Shown piece after piece: positions 7,867 to 10,307 of a DNA stretch of 10,307 bases. Source of the stretch: Eubacterium sp. GTDB taxonomy: Bacteria > Bacillota > Clostridia > Oscillospirales > Acutalibacteraceae. The stretch is from NCBI GenBank assembly GCA_029050995.1, contig JAIDLO010000019.1, positions 1 through 10,307 of the forward strand. Reading direction: 5' to 3'. A program made the translations under genes and the position numbers. Position 1 is the stretch's first letter; the number at the start of each line of letters is the position of its first letter. The notes under the pieces were generated by a model. It did no database searches. It was not told the origin of the DNA and worked only from the letters and a program-made list of their open reading frames with translations.

Positions 7867-7891
7867 GGGACCGCTCGCGGTGGAGGGATTC
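7846..7891 (-). repeat. 46-nt dispersed two-hairpin element, copy B (inverted)
   Basis: The reverse complement matches 3349-3394 with three differences, one of them in the two-base loop of the ACCGC/GCGGT hairpin (7870-7881) and none in either stem. The second hairpin (7847-7854 with 7859-7866) is fully conserved, loop included. The copy begins 7 nt beyond the end of the convergent phosphatase gene. Confidence 0.85.
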
Positions 7892-7898
7892 ATATATA

Positions 7899-8525
7899 TT
7901 ATTCCTTTTTCGCTGAAATGGGTGCGGTATCTGCAACCTCAACCTTATTTGCCTGCATCCACAAGGACGGCGTTATGCGAAGCTTAAAGCCATAGCCCGC
8001 TTCCATTTGCCAATGCGCCATTGGTGCTTCGGGCAGACCATAGCACGCAAGAATTGCCATAAGCACACCTGCGTGGCCAACAATAGCAGCCGTTTCCGTT
8101 CCGCTTTTTACCATGCCCTCAACAATTTTTTCAAAAGCAGAGCAAACGCGTGCAAAGAATTGTGCATTGCTTTCGCCGTAAGGCGTTTTTGCATACATAT
8201 CGCCGCGAAGCCATTCTTTAAATTCTTCGTTGTCTTTTAAATCTTCTGCTGTGCAGCCCTCGAATTCGCCGAAATCATATTCAATTAAATCGTTAATGAC
8301 AAGCGGATTGTTCCCGGGGAACATAATATTTGCACTGTCGATACATCTTTTAAGCGGAGAAGTAAAAACAGCCTGAACCTCCGGATAATGATAATGCGCC
8401 TTTATGCTTTTCAGCGCAGATATACTATCTGTTGTGAGCGGTAAATCTGTATGCCCAATATACTGTGCGTTTAGATTTCCTTTTGTTAATCCGTGTCGAA
8501 AAAGATAGATTGTATATGTTTTCAT
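7899..8525 (-). CDS. Histidine phosphatase (phosphoglycerate mutase-like) family protein
   Basis: The 208-residue soluble protein has all core residues of the branch-1 histidine phosphatase superfamily, in which a histidine is transiently phosphorylated. These are RHGLTKGN (Arg10, nucleophile His11), SPLKR (Arg60), the acid Glu82 in IEYDFGEFEG, and the second histidine, His151, in VGHAGVL. The length and the GEFEG motif fit CobC/PhoE/GpmB-like members acting on small phosphoesters. No cobalamin, glycolysis or phosphate gene is adjacent, so the substrate is unknown. The ATG at 8525 gives the standard N-terminus and follows a G-rich stretch (GGGGG) as a weak ribosome site. The gene is convergent with the LCP gene and divergent from the XRE gene. 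I see no convincing promoter for it. Confidence 0.9.
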   Translation of the reverse strand: MKTYTIYLFRHGLTKGNLNAQYIGHTDLPLTTDSISALKSIKAHYHYPEVQAVFTSPLKRCIDSANIMFPGNNPLVINDLIEYDFGEFEGCTAEDLKDNEEFKEWLRGDMYAKTPYGESNAQFFARVCSAFEKIVEGMVKSGTETAAIVGHAGVLMAILACYGLPEAPMAHWQMEAGYGFKLRITPSLWMQANKVEVADTAPISAKKE

Positions 8526-8582
8526 TTAAAAACCCCCGAACTGAGCCAAAAATTACAATTTATTTACAAACCGAACTTTCTA

Positions 8583-8611
8583 TTTACTTATTTGGAAATG
8601 AAGAGTATAAT
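8583..8611 (+). promoter_or_regulatory. Probable promoter of the XRE regulator gene
   Basis: TTTACT (8583-8588) and a perfect TATAAT (8606-8611) are 17 bp apart. A start near 8618 would give a leader of about 45 nt to the ATG at 8663. The -35 matches consensus at four of six positions, so strength is probably moderate. It lies in the divergent region shared with the phosphatase gene, where autoregulation by the XRE protein would be plausible but is not shown. Confidence 0.6.
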
Positions 8612-8662
8612 ACTGTTTGTATAAAGCAGGAAATATTGTGTGAAAAAAGGATATGTTTAAAT

Positions 8663-9289
8663 ATGGCAGACCATAAAGAAAAGAATTCTAAGTTTGCAGC
8701 AATTCTTTCTCAGCTCAGAAAGGAAAGAGGCTGCAGCCAGAAAAAAGCGGCGGCTGATTTAGGAATCAGCCAGGCATTATTAAGCCATTATGAAAAGGGC
8801 ATAAGAGAATGCGGACTTGATTTTGTTATCAAATGCAGCGATTATTACGGCGTTACAACCGATTATCTTCTCGGTGTTTCAACAAGCAGATACGGCATTG
8901 ACGAAGATTATCTTTATAAGGTTGCAACAGACGGCGAAAGCTCAACAATGAGCACGATTTCCCAGGGAATGAAGATTTTGCTTGAAACAGCAATTGCTTC
9001 AACCGACGGAACAGATTCTATCCGCTATCTGCGCGATTATTATATGCTTTGCCTTTACAGAGGCGCATTGATGCTTGCAAAAGCAGGCAAGCTTCCGTCT
9101 GAAATGTTCCGCCTTGATTATACGATTGGTCATGAGCTTGCATCAGCGGCAATCTCTCTTCTTGATGCCCGCTTTGTTTTCATTGAGGATAAATCAAGAA
9201 CAGGCTTGGATGCCATTCATAAGTCAGAGCTTCAAACGGTTATTGAAGATGCGGAAAGCTATTTAATGGCAAATTTTATATCTGAATAA
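8663..9289 (+). CDS. XRE-family helix-turn-helix regulator with uncharacterised C-terminal domain
   Basis: The N-terminal 70 residues form a Cro/C1-type HTH. QLRKERGCSQKKAAADLGIS is followed by QALLSHYEKG, with the recognition helix around 36-46, and the domain ends in the usual DYLLG. The remaining 135 or so residues look all-helical and soluble, with no membrane segment or known catalytic motif. I do not recognise that domain. The open frame extends back to 8465, but this overlaps the divergent phosphatase start and holds no domain. The ATG at 8663 (208 residues) begins just before the HTH and is preferred. A TTG at 8636, after AGGA at 8628-8631, would add nine residues and remains possible, because the ATG has only AAAAAAGGA (8643-8651) at rather long spacing. 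The target and signal are unknown. Confidence 0.85.
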   Translation: MADHKEKNSKFAAILSQLRKERGCSQKKAAADLGISQALLSHYEKGIRECGLDFVIKCSDYYGVTTDYLLGVSTSRYGIDEDYLYKVATDGESSTMSTISQGMKILLETAIASTDGTDSIRYLRDYYMLCLYRGALMLAKAGKLPSEMFRLDYTIGHELASAAISLLDARFVFIEDKSRTGLDAIHKSELQTVIEDAESYLMANFISE

Positions 9290-9298
9290 CAAATGATC

Positions 9299-9322
9299 GT
9301 AGGGGCGGATATTATCCGCCCG
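9299..9322 (+). repeat. Short palindromic repeat, GTAGGGGCG type, copy 2
   Basis: GTAGGGGCG leads into a perfect 8-bp stem (9303-9310 with 9314-9321) and an ATT loop, the same design as 3313-3337. The inner three base pairs differ in both arms, so pairing is kept. It starts 9 nt after the XRE stop. Confidence 0.7.
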
Positions 9323-9331
9323 TTATTTTTT
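9303..9331 (+). terminator. Probable terminator of the XRE gene, formed by the repeat
   Basis: The GGGCGGAT/ATCCGCCC stem is followed by GTTA and six T (9326-9331), which gives a plausible Rho-independent terminator 13 nt after the XRE stop. It sits between two convergent genes. In the opposite direction no comparable T-run follows the stem, so mtnN termination is not explained by it. Confidence 0.65.
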
Positions 9332-9342
9332 GGTTGCAAAAC

Positions 9343-10056
9343 TTAATCTAATGTCAACTCTATTTGCGTTTTTTCAGATGCAATATATTTTAAGATAATC
9401 GCCGTTGATTTTTCTGCGGCGATTTTTTTAAAGGTCGGATAATCAATCTGGGCATTTTCGTCCCCGCCGTCACTTACAGAGCGAAGAACTGCAAAAGGAA
9501 TATTGTTTGCCTTGCAGACATGGCCGATTGCCGCACCCTCCATTTCTCCGCAGATTGCGCCGAAATGCTCGTTTAAAAACTGCTTTAATTCCGAATTTGC
9601 AATAAATGTATCTCCGCTGGCAACTGTACCTCTGCGGATTTTCTCGCCTGAGTTTATGGCAATTCTTGCAAGCTGATCGGATATTTGCTTATCTGTTTCA
9701 ATTTTAATTGTATTCAGCCCGTTGATATAGCCTCTCGGCTCGCCGAGTGCCGTTATATCAATATCATATTGGCAAACATCCTCTGCAATAACAATGTTTT
9801 TAACAATAACATCCTTTTTTAAAGAACAGCCAACGCCGACATTGATAATTTCATCTATATCAAATTTATCAATCATAGCCTGCGCGCAGAGCGCCGCATT
9901 AACCTTGCCGGGATTGCACTGCACGGCACACACCATAACATCATCAATATATCCGCATACAAAAGTACAGCCCGCAAGCTCGGTTGAAACAGGGCTTGTT
10001 ATTTTATTTTTAATTGCAGAAACCTCAACATCCATTGCGCCGATAATACCGATCAT
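9343..10056 (-). CDS. mtnN: 5'-methylthioadenosine/S-adenosylhomocysteine nucleosidase
   Basis: MtnN (Pfs) cleaves adenine from MTA, SAH and often 5'-deoxyadenosine, in methionine salvage and autoinducer-2 precursor formation. The protein has the family start MIGIIGAMDVEV with catalytic Glu11. It also has ITALG, SGDTFI (147-152), the ribose-binding GEMEG (Glu171, Glu173) and the catalytic Asp196 in RSVSDGG. At 237 residues it is of normal length. A GTG nine bases upstream is in frame. However, GAGGTGAT (10068-10061) is a near-perfect Shine-Dalgarno placed ideally for the ATG at 10056 and overlapping that GTG, so the ATG is chosen. The loop usually reading NTGSAGGL is NVGVGCSL here, so substrate preference could differ. 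The gene is transcribed alone, convergent with the XRE gene. No methionine-cycle gene is adjacent. Confidence 0.92.
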   Translation of the reverse strand: MIGIIGAMDVEVSAIKNKITSPVSTELAGCTFVCGYIDDVMVCAVQCNPGKVNAALCAQAMIDKFDIDEIINVGVGCSLKKDVIVKNIVIAEDVCQYDIDITALGEPRGYINGLNTIKIETDKQISDQLARIAINSGEKIRRGTVASGDTFIANSELKQFLNEHFGAICGEMEGAAIGHVCKANNIPFAVLRSVSDGGDENAQIDYPTFKKIAAEKSTAIILKYIASEKTQIELTLD

Positions 10057-10060
10057 TGCG

Positions 10061-10068
10061 ATCACCTC
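10061..10068 (-). promoter_or_regulatory. Strong Shine-Dalgarno deciding the mtnN start
   Basis: On the minus strand GAGGTGAT matches eight consecutive bases of the 16S anti-Shine-Dalgarno complement, 4 nt before the ATG at 10056. The in-frame GTG (10065-10063) lies inside this site and so cannot itself be served by it. Confidence 0.85.
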
Positions 10069-10114
10069 AATAAAATTTGTGTTTTAAAAACAGGAATCCC
10101 CTATATGTAGTATT

Positions 10115-10143
10115 ATTATAATATATAATATTAAAAAAAACAA
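10115..10143 (-). promoter_or_regulatory. Probable mtnN promoter
   Basis: On the minus strand TTGTTT (10143-10138) and TATAAT (10120-10115) are separated by exactly 17 bp. Transcription would start near 10108 and give a leader of about 50 nt. The surrounding DNA is extremely AT-rich, which raises the chance of a fortuitous match. Confidence 0.55.
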
Positions 10144-10160
10144 GATTTATTAATTTTCTG

Positions 10161-10190
10161 TTGACAAGTTGGCGAATTATATAATATAAT
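10161..10190 (+). promoter_or_regulatory. Near-consensus rightward promoter
   Basis: A perfect TTGACA (10161-10166) is followed after 18 bp by a perfect TATAAT (10185-10190). An overlapping second TATAAT (10180-10185) has only 13-bp spacing. Predicted transcription starts near 10197 and runs out of the window. It is the strongest promoter match seen here. Confidence 0.8.
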
Positions 10191-10196
10191 GTTTAT

Positions 10197-10307
10197 CGCT
10201 ATTATAGTATTTGTCTAGGCAATAAAGAGAAATCCGAACCTGCCAAAATGCAGTATTAAAGCGAATTTAGAATTTTTCACTGTTGCCTTGCGCCAGCAAG
10301 GCTGCCA
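10197..10307 (+). other. Untranslated transcribed region: leader or small RNA of unknown type (runs off the window)
   Basis: This is the region downstream of the consensus promoter. No ATG with a usable ribosome site leads to an open frame; the ATG at 10249 stops after three codons. Possible structure includes the 12-nt palindrome TTGTCTAGGCAA (10211-10222, one G-U pair), a small CTGC/GCAG hairpin (10240-10243 with 10250-10253), and a perfect 7-bp hairpin GCCTTGC-GCCA-GCAAGGC (10285-10302). I do not recognise a known riboswitch, T-box, tmRNA, 6S, SRP or RNase P signature. It could equally be a plain leader followed by the edge of a dispersed repeat. Confidence 0.4.
10285..10302. repeat. Perfect 7-bp hairpin at the window edge
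   Basis: GCCTTGC and GCAAGGC flank a GCCA loop. No T-run is visible before the window ends, so a terminator cannot be claimed. The hairpin may belong to a leader RNA or to the first part of a dispersed palindromic repeat. Confidence 0.6.

Noticed and set aside
5984..8566. An identical 14-mer TTACAATTTATTTA occurs upstream of the LCP gene (5984-5997) and in the phosphatase/XRE divergent region (8553-8566), suggesting a shared operator.
   Set aside because: It is almost pure A/T in AT-rich intergenic DNA, where a match of this length within 10 kb is expected by chance. Its distance to the two promoters also differs (0 versus 16 bp before the -35), and it has no symmetry.
8465..8662. N-terminal extension of the XRE open frame back to 8465.
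   Set aside because: It would overlap the start of the divergent phosphatase gene, precede the promoter at 8583-8611, and add residues without domain character.
9794..10087. A 97-codon plus-strand open frame antisense to mtnN.
   Set aside because: It covers conserved MtnN codons on the other strand, has no recognisable protein features, and follows no promoter or Shine-Dalgarno.
10285..10307. The palindromic hairpin at the right edge as the first repeat of a CRISPR array.
   Set aside because: Only one copy is visible, with no spacer-repeat periodicity and no cas gene in the window.

Overview
The window looks like a low-GC Gram-positive chromosome, most likely a gut-type clostridium of the Oscillospiraceae/Ruminococcaceae. 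The evidence is an AT-rich composition, strong Shine-Dalgarno sites, and the recF-remB-gyrB-gyrA order known from Firmicutes near the replication origin. The GyrA and GyrB sequences also have a clostridial character, and short palindromic repeats sit between genes. The assignment is inference; no rRNA is visible.

Left part (1-5910, all +): the end of the dnaA-region cluster. recF lacks only its first few codons and is followed by remB with no gap. remB overlaps gyrB by 4 nt, so these three genes are almost certainly one translationally coupled operon. A 117-bp linker with three hairpins, built from two dispersed repeats, separates gyrB from gyrA. A clear terminator closes the cluster after gyrA. 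RecF serves recombinational repair of gapped DNA and GyrA2B2 controls supercoiling. RemB belongs to a family whose best known member regulates matrix genes.

Middle (5911-8525): a membrane-anchored LytR-CpsA-Psr (LCP) protein has its own promoter and a perfect 12-bp terminator stem. It has an unusually long Pro/Glu/Lys-rich cytoplasmic tail. A histidine-phosphatase gene lies convergent to it on the minus strand, and a dispersed repeat after that gene appears to serve as its terminator.

Right part (8526-10307): an XRE-type regulator with an unassigned helical C-terminal half is divergent from the phosphatase. It is convergent with an MTA/SAH nucleosidase (mtnN). The best mtnN start is an internal ATG at 10056, where a near-perfect Shine-Dalgarno decides the choice. 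Beyond mtnN, divergent promoters face outward. The rightward one is near-consensus and drives at least 107 nt with no convincing coding sequence before the window ends, so it may be a structured leader or small RNA.

Most of the window is ordinary core genome. The items worth a second look are the right-edge transcript, the repeats inside the gyrase operon and their reuse as terminators, unusual residues at quinolone-pocket positions of both gyrase subunits, the LCP tail, and an altered pocket loop in MtnN. I found no CRISPR array, tRNA, rRNA, transposase or defence system. No gene-free stretch exceeds 300 bases.
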